Source of the DNA: JAVVHH01 sp964613945
GTDB taxonomy: Bacteria; Pseudomonadota; Alphaproteobacteria; Acetobacterales; Acetobacteraceae
NCBI GenBank assembly: GCA_964613945.1
Contig: CAZTJC010000002.1
Span: 62,001 to 126,000 of the forward strand
Length of the DNA: 64,000 nt
Reading direction: 5' to 3'
Positions 1 through 8,243 of the stretch are shown here, one piece after another. Within the stretch, counting starts at the first letter, position 1; every line of letters starts with the position of its first letter. The notes beneath the pieces were generated by a model. That model made no database searches and was not told where the DNA came from. It worked only from the letters and a program-made list of their open reading frames with translations. Position numbers and translations under genes: made by a program.

Positions 1-196
1 TTAGCACCCGGCCACGCGGCAACCGCACATCCTCGTCGATATAAGCCAACCCGGCCAGCGCCGCCGGCACGAACCGCTCCCGCGGTATGGTCCGCATTGC
101 GCGGATCAGCCGCGGATCAACCACCTTGTCCGGCCGCACCTGACAATCGACCATGTGATCGCGCGCGGAAGCATAATCTAGAATCGGCAGGTCCAT
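1..196 (-). CDS. pcm: Protein-L-isoaspartate O-methyltransferase, N-terminal part (cut by window edge)
   Basis: Only the first 65 codons lie in the window; the gene runs off the left edge. The reverse strand reads from ATG at 196 and opens with MDLPILDYASARDHMVDCQV, followed by RPDKVVDPRLIRAMRTIPRE. The pattern 'MV-x-x-Q-x-RP-x-x-V-x-DPR-hydrophobic-x-x-AM' then 'PRERFVP' and 'AYIDEDVRLPRGR' is the N-terminus of the PCMT family, which repairs isoaspartyl residues using S-adenosylmethionine. The SAM-binding and catalytic parts are outside the window, so integrity cannot be judged. The alphaproteobacterial PCMT-like branch is not always a true repair enzyme. Confidence 0.85.
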   Translation of the reverse strand, partial: MDLPILDYASARDHMVDCQVRPDKVVDPRLIRAMRTIPRERFVPAALAGLAYIDEDVRLPRGRVL

Positions 197-362
197 GGCT
201 CGCCCAATGATGGCAACCGCGTCGATCACGGCCGCGTGTATCTTAGCGTCACCTTATATCGCGCCCGGCGCCCCCGCACCACCGCCCCGGCGTAGCCGAA
301 CCAACCGCTTGACCACGGCCCTGCTCACGGACGATATAGCCCCCTGCCACGTCGTAACCTGG

Positions 363-436
363 GGTCCGGTGGCAGAGTGGTGATGCAGAGGACTGCAAAT
401 CCTCGAATGCCGGTTCGATTCCGGCCCGGACCTCCA
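363..436 (+). tRNA. tRNA-Cys (anticodon GCA)
   Basis: A complete cloverleaf can be drawn. The acceptor stem pairs GGTCCGG (363-369) with CCGGACC (426-432), followed by discriminator T433 and an encoded CCA (434-436). The anticodon stem is GAGGA/TCCTC around loop CTGCAAA, placing anticodon GCA at 395-397. The T arm contains GGTTCGATTCC. A U discriminator together with a GCA anticodon is the identity signature of tRNA-Cys. Confidence 0.97.
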
Positions 437-457
437 GTTCCTTAGCTGCCAGTTTCC

Positions 458-679
458 CTAGCTATCCGACTCCAGCGCGTCTTCCGCACGCTTGCGCGCC
501 CAGATTCCGCCGCGCGACTGCGCCTGAGCGGCGATGTCGTCCAACGCCGCCCTCAGCTCCTCGATCGTCGCCGCGCACCGGAGCAACAGCGCTTTTTCCA
601 TGATCGGCTTGCCATCCGCCAGGGTATGCGCCGCCCGCAGCCGCGCCTCCGTTTCCACACCCGCCTTTTTCTGAGCCAT
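458..679 (-). CDS. Small hypothetical protein (73 aa)
   Basis: A 73-residue, mostly helical and charged protein, rich in Ala, Arg and Glu, with no signal peptide or membrane segment and no recognised domain. It starts at ATG 679 (MAQKKAGVETEARLRAAHTL) after a purine-rich GGGGGAG that can serve as ribosome binding site. The alternating charged and Ala-rich pattern (MEKALLLRCAATIEELRAAL) suggests a helical hairpin or coiled coil. It is convergent with the tRNA-Cys gene. Function unknown; it is called real because of start context and composition. Confidence 0.55.
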   Translation of the reverse strand: MAQKKAGVETEARLRAAHTLADGKPIMEKALLLRCAATIEELRAALDDIAAQAQSRGGIWARKRAEDALESDS

Positions 680-841
680 CGCTCCCCCGGATCAGTCTGT
701 CGCCCGGCAATCCAATCCATCCCGCGCGAGATTGCAAAAACTTTTGATCGTCACTGCCGCATCACGGCGCTCTTGACCCTCGCGCCCTCAACCGGCAATC
801 CACCGCAATCAAATTTACGGCAGTTTTAGCTGCAGATCGGG

Positions 842-3781
842 ATGTGCATGTCTGCAACTGAACCCAACCCCAAGCGCGACCTGTTTCTCGCCGACGTCGC
901 TCTCGTCCAGGCCCAGAACGTCTCCTGGCTGTCCCGCCGCTATGGCTTCACTGGCGCCCTCTCGGAGCAGCATTCGAAGGAGGACCCGCTCGGCATCGAC
1001 ATCGCTCCGCTGCCCTACCTCGATCTTCCCGCCTGGAAACGCTGGACCACGCTGCTCCGGCTGGCCGTCGGCCGCGACGATGCAGCCCGCCAGCGCATCA
1101 AGACCGCCCTCAGCTTCCGCCTTCTCGGCCGCCAACCCGGCGTCACCGCGCTCGCTCCCATCATGGCGCTCGACAGCGACGTGGTCGACGAGAACACCTA
1201 CGCTGCTTGGATCGCCCATTACGACGCGCTCACCGCCGCCGACCGCACCGTCATCGCCACCGCCATCGCCGATCTTCCCCCGCTCCAGGTGCTGGTCATT
1301 GGCACCGCCGACATGGCGCCAATGGTCGCCACGCTCCAGGCCCAGCTTTACCCCGACTGGACCGCCCTCTTCCTCCGCGATGCCCCCCTGTCGCCTGCCG
1401 ACGCCGCCATGCTGGCGACCGATCCGCGCCTGGCCGCCGTCGCCCCGGCAGATTTCTCGGATTATCCGCCCGCTCCCTATACGGTCGTCCTCGATGCCGG
1501 CGTCACCCTGCGCCCCGAAACCCTCTTCGTCTTCGCCGACGCTGCCCGCGCCAACCCGGCCTGGCGCCTCATCTACGCTGACGAGGACCGCCTCACCGAA
1601 ACTGCCACCGGCCCCGAGCGTCACGCCCCGATCTTCAAGCCCGTCTTCGCCCCCGAGCTGAACCGCCGCATGGCCTATCTCGGCGCCTGCATCTGCGTCC
1701 GCACCGCCGACCTTGCACCACCGACGCTACCGATCGAGGAATGGGCCGCCACACTCGCGGCCTCCCTCGACCCCGCCGTCGTCGGCCGTCTCTCCCGCAT
1801 CCTCTCGCACCGTCCCGCTGGCACCCCCGAGACTCCGCTGCGCGACGCCCCGGCGCCCGACTGGCCCGAGCCCACCGTCGCGATCGTCATCCCCACCCGC
1901 AATCATGCCGCACTCCTCGGCGCCTGCATCGACTCCATCCGCACGATCACCGCCTACCCGCCCGACAAGCTGCACATCGTCGTCATCGACAACGGCTCGG
2001 ACGAGCCCGACGCCCTCGCGCTCCTCGAGCGCCTTGCCACGACCCCCAACACGGTGGTCCTGCGAGATCCCAGCCCCTTCAATTACGCCCGCCTAAATAA
2101 CGTCGCCGCCGGCGTCGCCACGCAGGAAATCCTGCTTTTCCTCAACAACGACACTGAGATCGTCGAGCCCGGCTGGCTCCATGCCATGGCCGGCTGGGCC
2201 GCCACCCCCGGCATCGGCGTTGTCGGCCCCAAGCTGCTCTACCCCGACCGCACGATCCAGCATGCCGGTGTCGTCCTCGGCATCGGCGGCGTCGCCGGGC
2301 ACAGCTTCGTCGGCCTGCCCGCCGACAGCCCCGGCTATCTCGGTCTCGCCGGCATCACCCGCGAAGCTGCCGCCCTCACCGGCGCCTGTATCGCCATCCG
2401 CCGCGCCCTGTTCGCCGAAATCGGCGGTTTCGACGAACACCTGCAGATTGCCTTCAACGACACCGCCCTCTGCCTGGAGTCGATCCGCCGCGGCAACCGC
2501 AACCTGTATCTCGGCGACGTCTCCGTCATCCATCACGAGTCCAAGTCCCGCGGCTTCGACGACACTCCGGAGAAGCTCGCCCGCTTCCGCGACGAATGCT
2601 CCCACGTCCGCCTCAACTACAAATCCCTCTTCGACCAGGACCCGTACTACAGCCCCAATCTGGGCCTGGAACGGCAATACCAGCCCGCCATCCCAAGGGC
2701 CCCACGCCCCTGGCGCCCCCACCGTCGCCGCATCGACCCCAACCCGCGCGTGCTCATCCTTAGCGACGTCCATGCCACCGGTCACGGCGTTCCCGTCGTC
2801 ATCAAGCAGCACGCCGACTACCTCGCCGCCCAGGGCTGGACCGTCTTCGTCGGCGGCGCCCTCAAGCCAAACGAGATCAGCTACGACGGCTGCCTCCGCG
2901 TCTATCTCGACGGCCCCGTGGAGGCGCAATCCTTCGCCTACCAGGCCGACGTCGACTGCGTCATCATTCACACCATCCCGTATTTCGCCATGTTCCGGAA
3001 CATGAGCGACGCGCCGCGCCGGGTCATCTTCGACCATGGCGAGCCGCCGCCGGCCTGGTTCCCCGACCAGCGCGCCCGCGAGATCGTGGATGGCGAGAAG
3101 CAGTTCTCCTACCGCCTGGCCGACCTCGTCCTGACCAACACGTCCACTATAAAGGACGAGATCGCCTACGACCGCGCTGAAGTCGCCGGCCTCGGCAACT
3201 CCCATCTCGCCATCTGGGACGATGCCCACGCCGCCCGCCGCGCCGCCATCCGCGCCCGCCTTGGCCTGGCCGACAAAATCGTCGTCCTCAACGTCTGCCG
3301 CTTCCACAAGGCCGAGCGCCGCTACAAGGGCATCGACGACTACGTCGCCCTCAAGCAGGCCATCGCCGCCACCGACCCGGCGCTCGCCGCCCGCCTCGCC
3401 TTCGTCCTCTGCGGCAAAGGCTCGCCCGCCGACCGCGACGAGATGGAGGCCGCCGGCCTCACCGTCTTCGCCAGCGTCAGCGACCGCGAGCTGATCGACC
3501 TCTACGTCGCCGCCGACCTTTACGTGAACTTCTCCAAATGGGAGGGCTTCAACCTCGGCATCGCCCAGGCCCTCGCCATGGGCCTCGAGGTCGTCGCCTC
3601 CGACATCCCCGCCCATCGCCAGTTCCCGATCGCCACCGCCGACGACCCGGCCGAACGAACCCGCCTTCTCACCGAAGCTGTCGCGCGGCACTGCGCCGGC
3701 CGTGACCGCCGCGCCGTTCTGCTCCCCTGGGAGCCGCTGCTTGAGTGGCTGCGCGACCGTATCGTCAAACTCTGCACATGA
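842..3781 (+). CDS. Multidomain glycosyltransferase (degenerate GT2 + GT2 + GT4)
   Basis: A cytoplasmic 979-residue enzyme probably acting in O-antigen or exopolysaccharide assembly. Three modules can be seen. Residues about 150-310 look like a worn GT2 domain: LIYADEDRLTE and later PIFKPVFAPELNRR match the usual 'IYSDEDK...PYFKPDWNPD' block, but the DHDD metal site is replaced by LDAGVTL. Residues about 343-590 are an intact GT2 domain starting VAIVIPTRNHAALLGACIDS, with FLNNDTEIVEPGW as the DXD-type site. Residues about 640-979 form a GT4-like domain (VLNVCRFHKAERRYKGIDD, GFNLGIAQALAMGLEVVASD). ATG 848 is an equally good start; neither has a clear Shine-Dalgarno sequence. Sugar donor and acceptor cannot be read from the sequence. 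Confidence 0.88.
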   Translation: MCMSATEPNPKRDLFLADVALVQAQNVSWLSRRYGFTGALSEQHSKEDPLGIDIAPLPYLDLPAWKRWTTLLRLAVGRDDAARQRIKTALSFRLLGRQPGVTALAPIMALDSDVVDENTYAAWIAHYDALTAADRTVIATAIADLPPLQVLVIGTADMAPMVATLQAQLYPDWTALFLRDAPLSPADAAMLATDPRLAAVAPADFSDYPPAPYTVVLDAGVTLRPETLFVFADAARANPAWRLIYADEDRLTETATGPERHAPIFKPVFAPELNRRMAYLGACICVRTADLAPPTLPIEEWAATLAASLDPAVVGRLSRILSHRPAGTPETPLRDAPAPDWPEPTVAIVIPTRNHAALLGACIDSIRTITAYPPDKLHIVVIDNGSDEPDALALLERLATTPNTVVLRDPSPFNYARLNNVAAGVATQEILLFLNNDTEIVEPGWLHAMAGWAATPGIGVVGPKLLYPDRTIQHAGVVLGIGGVAGHSFVGLPADSPGYLGLAGITREAAALTGACIAIRRALFAEIGGFDEHLQIAFNDTALCLESIRRGNRNLYLGDVSVIHHESKSRGFDDTPEKLARFRDECSHVRLNYKSLFDQDPYYSPNLGLERQYQPAIPRAPRPWRPHRRRIDPNPRVLILSDVHATGHGVPVVIKQHADYLAAQGWTVFVGGALKPNEISYDGCLRVYLDGPVEAQSFAYQADVDCVIIHTIPYFAMFRNMSDAPRRVIFDHGEPPPAWFPDQRAREIVDGEKQFSYRLADLVLTNTSTIKDEIAYDRAEVAGLGNSHLAIWDDAHAARRAAIRARLGLADKIVVLNVCRFHKAERRYKGIDDYVALKQAIAATDPALAARLAFVLCGKGSPADRDEMEAAGLTVFASVSDRELIDLYVAADLYVNFSKWEGFNLGIAQALAMGLEVVASDIPAHRQFPIATADDPAERTRLLTEAVARHCAGRDRRAVLLPWEPLLEWLRDRIVKLCT

Positions 3782-3782
3782 A

Positions 3783-3815
3783 AAAGCCGGCTGCCCGAGA
3801 GGAGCAGTCGGCTTT
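3783..3815 (+). terminator. Hairpin terminator after the glycosyltransferase gene
   Basis: A 12-bp stem pairs AAAGCCGGCTGC (3783-3794) with GCAGTCGGCTTT (3804-3815), with one G-T wobble and a 9-base loop. It starts two bases after the glycosyltransferase stop codon. The A-rich 5' arm and TTT 3' end make it usable in both directions; the converging gene ending at 3877 could share it. Confidence 0.7.
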
Positions 3816-3876
3816 GCCGTCATAAGCGACCCACAACGTGGACGGCGACAACGCCGTCCGCGAGAAGAGGGGTGCC

Positions 3877-5310
3877 TTAGGTGAACTGACCGGTGGGTGC
3901 GTAGAACGCAACGCCTTCCGACCGCAGGTCCGCCCGATAGGTGGACGACCCTGCCGTAGTCAAACCGTTGTACTCGTTGGTGTCGCCCGTCAGGAACTGC
4001 GTTCCGGTCTTGGTGTCGAACAGGCGGTACACGGCGGTATCGCCGGCCTGCTGCGCCGAGTGCTCATAGAACGTGCTGTTCGCCTCGTAGGTGAGGTCCG
4101 AACGCGTATTGATGATGGTGTCCCGCTCGCCGGCATTAGCGGTAAAGAAATGGGTGCCGAAGTTCTTGTCGAAGAACCGGTACACCGCCACCGCGCTGGT
4201 GCTATTCTGCGTTACGTCGCCGAAGCCGTTGGTTTCCTGGATCAGGTCCGCGGACCGGGTGGCCAGAACCGTGTTGCGCTCGCCGACATCGGACGTGAAG
4301 AAGTGCGTGCCGAACTTGTTGTCGAAGAAGCGGTAAACCGCGCCAACGGTGTTGGTGGTGTTTGCAACTGCTGGCGCCGTGGTCGTGCCGCCGCCGCCCT
4401 GATAGCCGGACGGCAGGCCGGCGCTCACGGCGTTGTTCACGGTGGTGGTAAGTTGGTAGTTGTACAGGCCGTTACCGAGCGCCGTACCCGACGAAAGGGT
4501 CAGGTTGCTCTGCGAGTAGCTGCCGAGGAACGAGAGGCTACCCGCTTGAGCGCCGCCCGACGTCAGGGTGAGCGTGCCGGAATTACCTGTGTTGTTGTAA
4601 CTTCCGGTCAAGCTCGACGCAGTAGTGATGATCACCAGCGAGTCGCTCGACGAGAAGCCGTTGATTGTGCCCTGGAAGCTGCCAACGGCGTTCAGCTGTG
4701 CGATCTCGTTGCCGGTGGAGCCATCGTTGAATACCAGCGTCTGACCGCTGCCGACGGCGTTGTCGAACTCGACGCGCCCGTTCGTGCCCAGCGCGATCTG
4801 GCCGGTGCCGCTGATGGCAGTGGCGAAGATGGGGGCTTGCGGCGCGTTGCTCGGGTTTACGAAGGCGATCGTGCCGTTGTTGACGAACGATCCGGTCGCG
4901 CTGGTCACCGGAGAGGCGGCATAGAAGTTCATAGTGCCGGCATTCACCAGCGTGCTGCCGGACGCGATCACGAACTGGCTACGCGTGCCGTAGAACGACT
5001 CTGTCCCTGCAAGCGTCGCGGTGCCGCTGATGTTGAACACCGGCGCGGTTGACGAGAAGTTGGACTGATTATTGATCACCGTCACCGGCGAACTCGAGTC
5101 GAGCGTGACGTTGCTGAGATTCAACGTCGTCGACGCGGTGGTGCCGGACTGCTGGACCAATTGAATGGCAACGCCGGTGGGCGGGCTCGAGATGGTCACC
5201 GTGCCGGAGCTAATGACGGCCGTGTCGCCGGCGACGGGAACGCCGGTGGGCGACCAATCGGCGCCATTGGTGAAGGCGTCAGAAGCGCCGTTCCAGGTTC
5301 TCGTCGTCAT
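3877..5310 (-). CDS. Secreted-type repeat protein with three C-terminal DUF5648-like repeats
   Basis: A 477-residue protein of low charge, rich in Ser, Thr, Gly and Asn. Residues 1-290 open with MTTRTWNGASDAFTNGADWS, a layout common in beta-helical surface proteins. A Gly-rich linker follows. The C-terminal part carries three tandem units of about 46 residues: AVYRFFDNKFGTHFFTSDVG, AVYRFFDKNFGTHFFTANAG and AVYRLFDTKTGTQFLTGDTN, matching the DUF5648 type. There is no signal peptide, so if exported it would need a type I or similar route; that is inference. The start at ATG 5310 follows GGAAGG. Base composition is less extreme than in neighbouring genes. Function unknown, possibly adhesion or carbohydrate binding. 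Confidence 0.8.
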   Translation of the reverse strand: MTTRTWNGASDAFTNGADWSPTGVPVAGDTAVISSGTVTISSPPTGVAIQLVQQSGTTASTTLNLSNVTLDSSSPVTVINNQSNFSSTAPVFNISGTATLAGTESFYGTRSQFVIASGSTLVNAGTMNFYAASPVTSATGSFVNNGTIAFVNPSNAPQAPIFATAISGTGQIALGTNGRVEFDNAVGSGQTLVFNDGSTGNEIAQLNAVGSFQGTINGFSSSDSLVIITTASSLTGSYNNTGNSGTLTLTSGGAQAGSLSFLGSYSQSNLTLSSGTALGNGLYNYQLTTTVNNAVSAGLPSGYQGGGGTTTAPAVANTTNTVGAVYRFFDNKFGTHFFTSDVGERNTVLATRSADLIQETNGFGDVTQNSTSAVAVYRFFDKNFGTHFFTANAGERDTIINTRSDLTYEANSTFYEHSAQQAGDTAVYRLFDTKTGTQFLTGDTNEYNGLTTAGSSTYRADLRSEGVAFYAPTGQFT

Positions 5311-5514
5311 GCGTTACCTTCCAGAGTTAGCCACCGGTCGTGCACGATGCCGGTCCGCCCAGTATACGAATGCAAGCCTGCGCGCCCATGAGTAAAAGGG
5401 CCGGCGCGGCGCAAATGTCGAGTAGAGTTATGTATCAGAAGTTAATAGCCACGGCGTTACTAGGGCATTGTCCCTTGAAGCGAGAACTGCACCACCGCCC
5501 GGCACGATTGGGGT

Positions 5515-5549
5515 AAAAACGTCCGGCCGCGAGGCGGCCGAACGTTTTT
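5515..5549 (-). terminator. Rho-independent terminator of the PEP-CTERM gene
   Basis: AAAAACGT + CGGCCGC (5515-5530) pairs with GCGGCCG + ACGTTTTT (5534-5549), interrupted by one C-A mismatch, with a 3-base loop GAG. It lies 8 bases past the minus-strand stop codon at 5558. Both ends are A/T runs, giving a U-tract on the minus strand and allowing two-way action. Confidence 0.8.
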
Positions 5550-5557
5550 ATCTGTTG

Positions 5558-6202
5558 TTAGGCGGCAACAGACTTCTTGCGACGGATCAGGCCAACCGCG
5601 GCCAGCGACCCACCGAGCAGCGCCAGCGACATCGGCTCCGGAACCGCGGTCGACAGCGTCGTCGCCGAGAAGGAGACGATGTTGTTGCCCTGGGCGGTCA
5701 GGATGAACTGGCCGGCCGTGGGGTCATAGCCGGTGTAGTTGATCGTGCCAGCCGCCGTGAAGGTCAGCGAGCCGCCGACGGCGTCCTGGTTACGCGTGAC
5801 GGAGGTCAGCGAGTTCAGGTCGAACGTGACGGTCGGGCCGGTGCCGCTCGACAGCGTCAGGAACGACGAGATCGCGGGCGTGGTGCCGGAAGTCGGGATC
5901 GATGCGAAGGACGCGATGTCCTTGATCGTGCCGCAGCCCGTCGACGTGCTGGAGCAAGCGCCGAGAGCCGAGAAGGCACCGGAGCCGGCACCGAAGCTGG
6001 TCAGCACGCCGGACGTGCCGGTGACGCTGGTGCCAGCGGCGTTGGCGAAGGAGATGCCGGTCGCGCCGCCCATGCCGACGGAACCGTTGGCCTGCGCAAA
6101 GCCGCCCAGGGAAATCTGGCCGGTGACGGGGACGGCGTAGGCGCCGGCGGTGCTGAGGCCGAGGGCGGCCGCCGCGGCGATCACAGTGTTACGAACGTTC
6201 AT
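5558..6202 (-). CDS. PEP-CTERM sorting domain protein
   Basis: A 214-residue exported protein. Residues 1-23 (MNVRNTVIAAAAALGLSTAG...) form a Sec signal peptide ending near AYA-VP. The C-terminus has the PEP-CTERM tripartite signal: VPEP, then a hydrophobic segment (SLALLGGSLAAVGL), then basic residues RRKK before the end. In this family the tail is recognised by an exosortase that removes it during export and links it with exopolysaccharide. The middle part is Ser/Thr/Gly-rich with no known catalytic domain. No exosortase gene lies in the window. The start at ATG 6202 has GGAGA six bases upstream, and a strong terminator follows. Confidence 0.88.
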   Translation of the reverse strand: MNVRNTVIAAAAALGLSTAGAYAVPVTGQISLGGFAQANGSVGMGGATGISFANAAGTSVTGTSGVLTSFGAGSGAFSALGACSSTSTGCGTIKDIASFASIPTSGTTPAISSFLTLSSGTGPTVTFDLNSLTSVTRNQDAVGGSLTFTAAGTINYTGYDPTAGQFILTAQGNNIVSFSATTLSTAVPEPMSLALLGGSLAAVGLIRRKKSVAA

Positions 6203-6450
6203 AAAAAATCTCCATCATCGTTGAACTACCGAGGCCGCGGGGGAAAATACGGCTCCGGCACCCTGCTTTGGTCTCGATAGTGACCGACGAACAGTGTGCG
6301 ACAGTATATGCACGCACCATGCCACCGTGAAAACATCAACAAAACCGCCGTTTTGGCAGCCCGCTTTCGGTCAACGCCGACGCACCTGTAAAAAATCCTG
6401 ACACGCTCGCCGCCTTGCACCCCTCGCGGTCGCCGGGGCACGGTGCCACC

Positions 6451-7593
6451 ATGGACATCGCCACCCTTGAGCCTTCCCGCATCATCACCGTCGCCCGTGC
6501 CGCCTTTGCGCGTCCGGACACCGAGTTCCTCTGCTTCGGCGAAAGCGACCGCGCCTTTCCGCCCGCCGCCGCCGCCGCCATGATCGACGCCCTGGGTCGC
6601 GGCGACGCGCTCTACCCCGATGTCCGGGGCGTTCCCGCGCTCCGCACCGCACTGGCCGCCTATCTCACCGGCCTGCATGCACGCCCCGTTTCCGAAAACC
6701 GCATCCAGGTCACCAGCTCCGGCATGACCGCCGTCAACGTCGCCCTCGCCGCAACTGTAAAGTTTGGTGACCGCGTCGTCCTCCACGGCCCCGCCTGGCC
6801 CAACCCGGCCAACGCCGCCCGCCTCCGTGGCGCCACCCTCTCCAACCTCGACCTCGACCAGGCACCCGACGGCAGCTTCAGCCTCGACCTCGCCCGTCTC
6901 GACGCCCTCCTCGCCGGCGCCCGCGCCTTTATCCTCAACTCGCCCAACAACCCCACCGGCTGGACCGCCACCGCAGCCGAACTCGCCGCCATCCTCGACC
7001 TGTGCCGCCATCACGGCGTCTGGCTGATCTCCGACGAGGTCTATTCCCGTCTCATCTATACGGACGGCCCCGCCGCGCCTTCGCTGCTCGACATCGCCAC
7101 CCCTACCGACCGCGTCATCGTCTGCAACAGCTTCAGCAAGGCCTGGGCCATGACCGGCTGGCGCCTGGGCTGGCTGGTCCTTCCTGAGGGCGCCAGCGAC
7201 GCGATTGCCGAGATCGTCGAAGTCACCCAAAGCGGCAGCCCGCCCTTCGCCCAGGCCGGCGCCGTCGCCGCCCTCGCCGACACCGGCTTCGTCACCGATT
7301 TCCGCGCCCACTGCGCCGCCGGCCGCGACATGGCCCTCGCCGGCCTCGACGGCCTGAACGGCATCCGCCTTTCCCCGCCGGACGGCGCCTTTTACGCCTT
7401 TATCGGCGTCGACGGCCTCACCGACAGCCTCGACCTCGCCCTTCGCCTCGTCCACGAGCACGGCGTCGCCCTGGCCCCCGGCATCGCCTTCGGACCCGGC
7501 GGTGAAGGCTACCTCCGCCTTTGCTTCGCCCAGGCTCCCGCCCGCATGGAGCGCGCCATGCACCGCCTGCGCGCCGGGCTGCAGTCGCGATGA
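6451..7593 (+). CDS. PLP-dependent aminotransferase, class I/II
   Basis: A 380-residue fold-type I aminotransferase. NSPNNPTG (Asn contacting PLP), SDEVYSRLIY (Asp/Tyr of the cofactor pocket), SFSKAWAMTGWRLGW (Schiff-base Lys about residue 230) and YLRLCF (substrate-carboxylate Arg) are all present in order. This set is typical of aspartate/aromatic or alanine aminotransferase-like enzymes, but the substrate cannot be fixed. ATG 6451 is preferred over an in-frame TTG at 6415. The stop codon overlaps the next gene's start (ATGA), so it is translationally coupled with the zinc-ribbon protein and the phosphatase downstream. Confidence 0.9.
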   Translation: MDIATLEPSRIITVARAAFARPDTEFLCFGESDRAFPPAAAAAMIDALGRGDALYPDVRGVPALRTALAAYLTGLHARPVSENRIQVTSSGMTAVNVALAATVKFGDRVVLHGPAWPNPANAARLRGATLSNLDLDQAPDGSFSLDLARLDALLAGARAFILNSPNNPTGWTATAAELAAILDLCRHHGVWLISDEVYSRLIYTDGPAAPSLLDIATPTDRVIVCNSFSKAWAMTGWRLGWLVLPEGASDAIAEIVEVTQSGSPPFAQAGAVAALADTGFVTDFRAHCAAGRDMALAGLDGLNGIRLSPPDGAFYAFIGVDGLTDSLDLALRLVHEHGVALAPGIAFGPGGEGYLRLCFAQAPARMERAMHRLRAGLQSR

Positions 7594-8243
7594 AGGCGCC
7601 CCCCGTCACACCCGCCGCCTGCGCCGTCTGCGGCACCGCTTGCCGCCCCGCCTTCCGCACCCCCACCGCCGAACTCGCCCCCGACCTCGACGGCCGACCC
7701 GGCGAGCCCGCACGCTCTACCCTCAAACGCTGGATCGCCCTGTGTTCCGGCTGCGGCGCCGCCGCCCCCGACCTGGTCGCCCTTCCGCCCGAGGCCGCCG
7801 CGGTTGTCCCGCGCGCCGAGATCCAGGCCGAGCCCGACCGCTTTCTTCGCTGGTCCCTCATCGCCGCCGCCCTCGGTGACGCGGTGGCGTCGGCCGAAGC
7901 CATCCTTCAGGCCGCCTGGCACCGCGAAGATCATGACGAGGACGCCGCCGACCTCCGCCGCCGCGCCGCCGCCAACTGGCCCGGCGACCCCCTCCGCCGC
8001 ATCGACATCCTCCGCCGCGCCGGCTCCCTCGCCGAAGCCGACGCGGTTGCCGCCGGCCTCACCGGCCTCGACGAAGACGGGCGCCGCATCCTCGTCTTCC
8101 AGCGCGAGCGTATCGCCGCTGCCGACACCGCCCGCCATTCCATCAGCAGCGCGCTCCGCAACCCGACCCGCACCCCTCACGTCAGTCACGTCCAGAAGAC
8201 CACGGCCAAGTCCGGCCTGTTCGCCCGCCTCTTCGGCAGATAG
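7590..8243 (+). CDS. Hypothetical protein with N-terminal zinc-ribbon cysteines
   Basis: A 217-residue protein that starts inside the aminotransferase stop codon (ATGA at 7590). Near the N-terminus, CAVCGTAC and, about 40 residues on, CSGCG supply two CxxC pairs able to hold one zinc ion. The rest is Ala/Arg/Asp-rich and predicted helical (AEAILQAAWHREDHDEDAAD), ending in a basic tail GLFARLFGR. No enzymatic motif is seen and I do not recognise the family beyond the zinc ribbon. The tight operon position suggests a role linked to the aminotransferase or phosphatase, but nothing specific can be claimed. Confidence 0.75.
   Translation: MKAPPVTPAACAVCGTACRPAFRTPTAELAPDLDGRPGEPARSTLKRWIALCSGCGAAAPDLVALPPEAAAVVPRAEIQAEPDRFLRWSLIAAALGDAVASAEAILQAAWHREDHDEDAADLRRRAAANWPGDPLRRIDILRRAGSLAEADAVAAGLTGLDEDGRRILVFQRERIAAADTARHSISSALRNPTRTPHVSHVQKTTAKSGLFARLFGR

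Noticed and set aside
2093..3823. 576-residue open frame on the minus strand opposite the glycosyltransferase
   Set aside because: It is a by-product of the C-rich third codon positions of the plus-strand gene; its translation is Gly/Val/Ala/Asp-rich with no domain, and the plus-strand gene has clear domains.
3838..5052. 404-residue plus-strand frame opposite the repeat protein
   Set aside because: Arg/Val/Gly-rich, no motif, while the minus-strand frame shows three clean repeats and a ribosome site.
6226..7563. 445-residue minus-strand frame opposite the aminotransferase
   Set aside because: Low-complexity Gly/Ala/Val/Glu composition typical of antisense frames in high-GC DNA; the aminotransferase on the plus strand carries all catalytic motifs.
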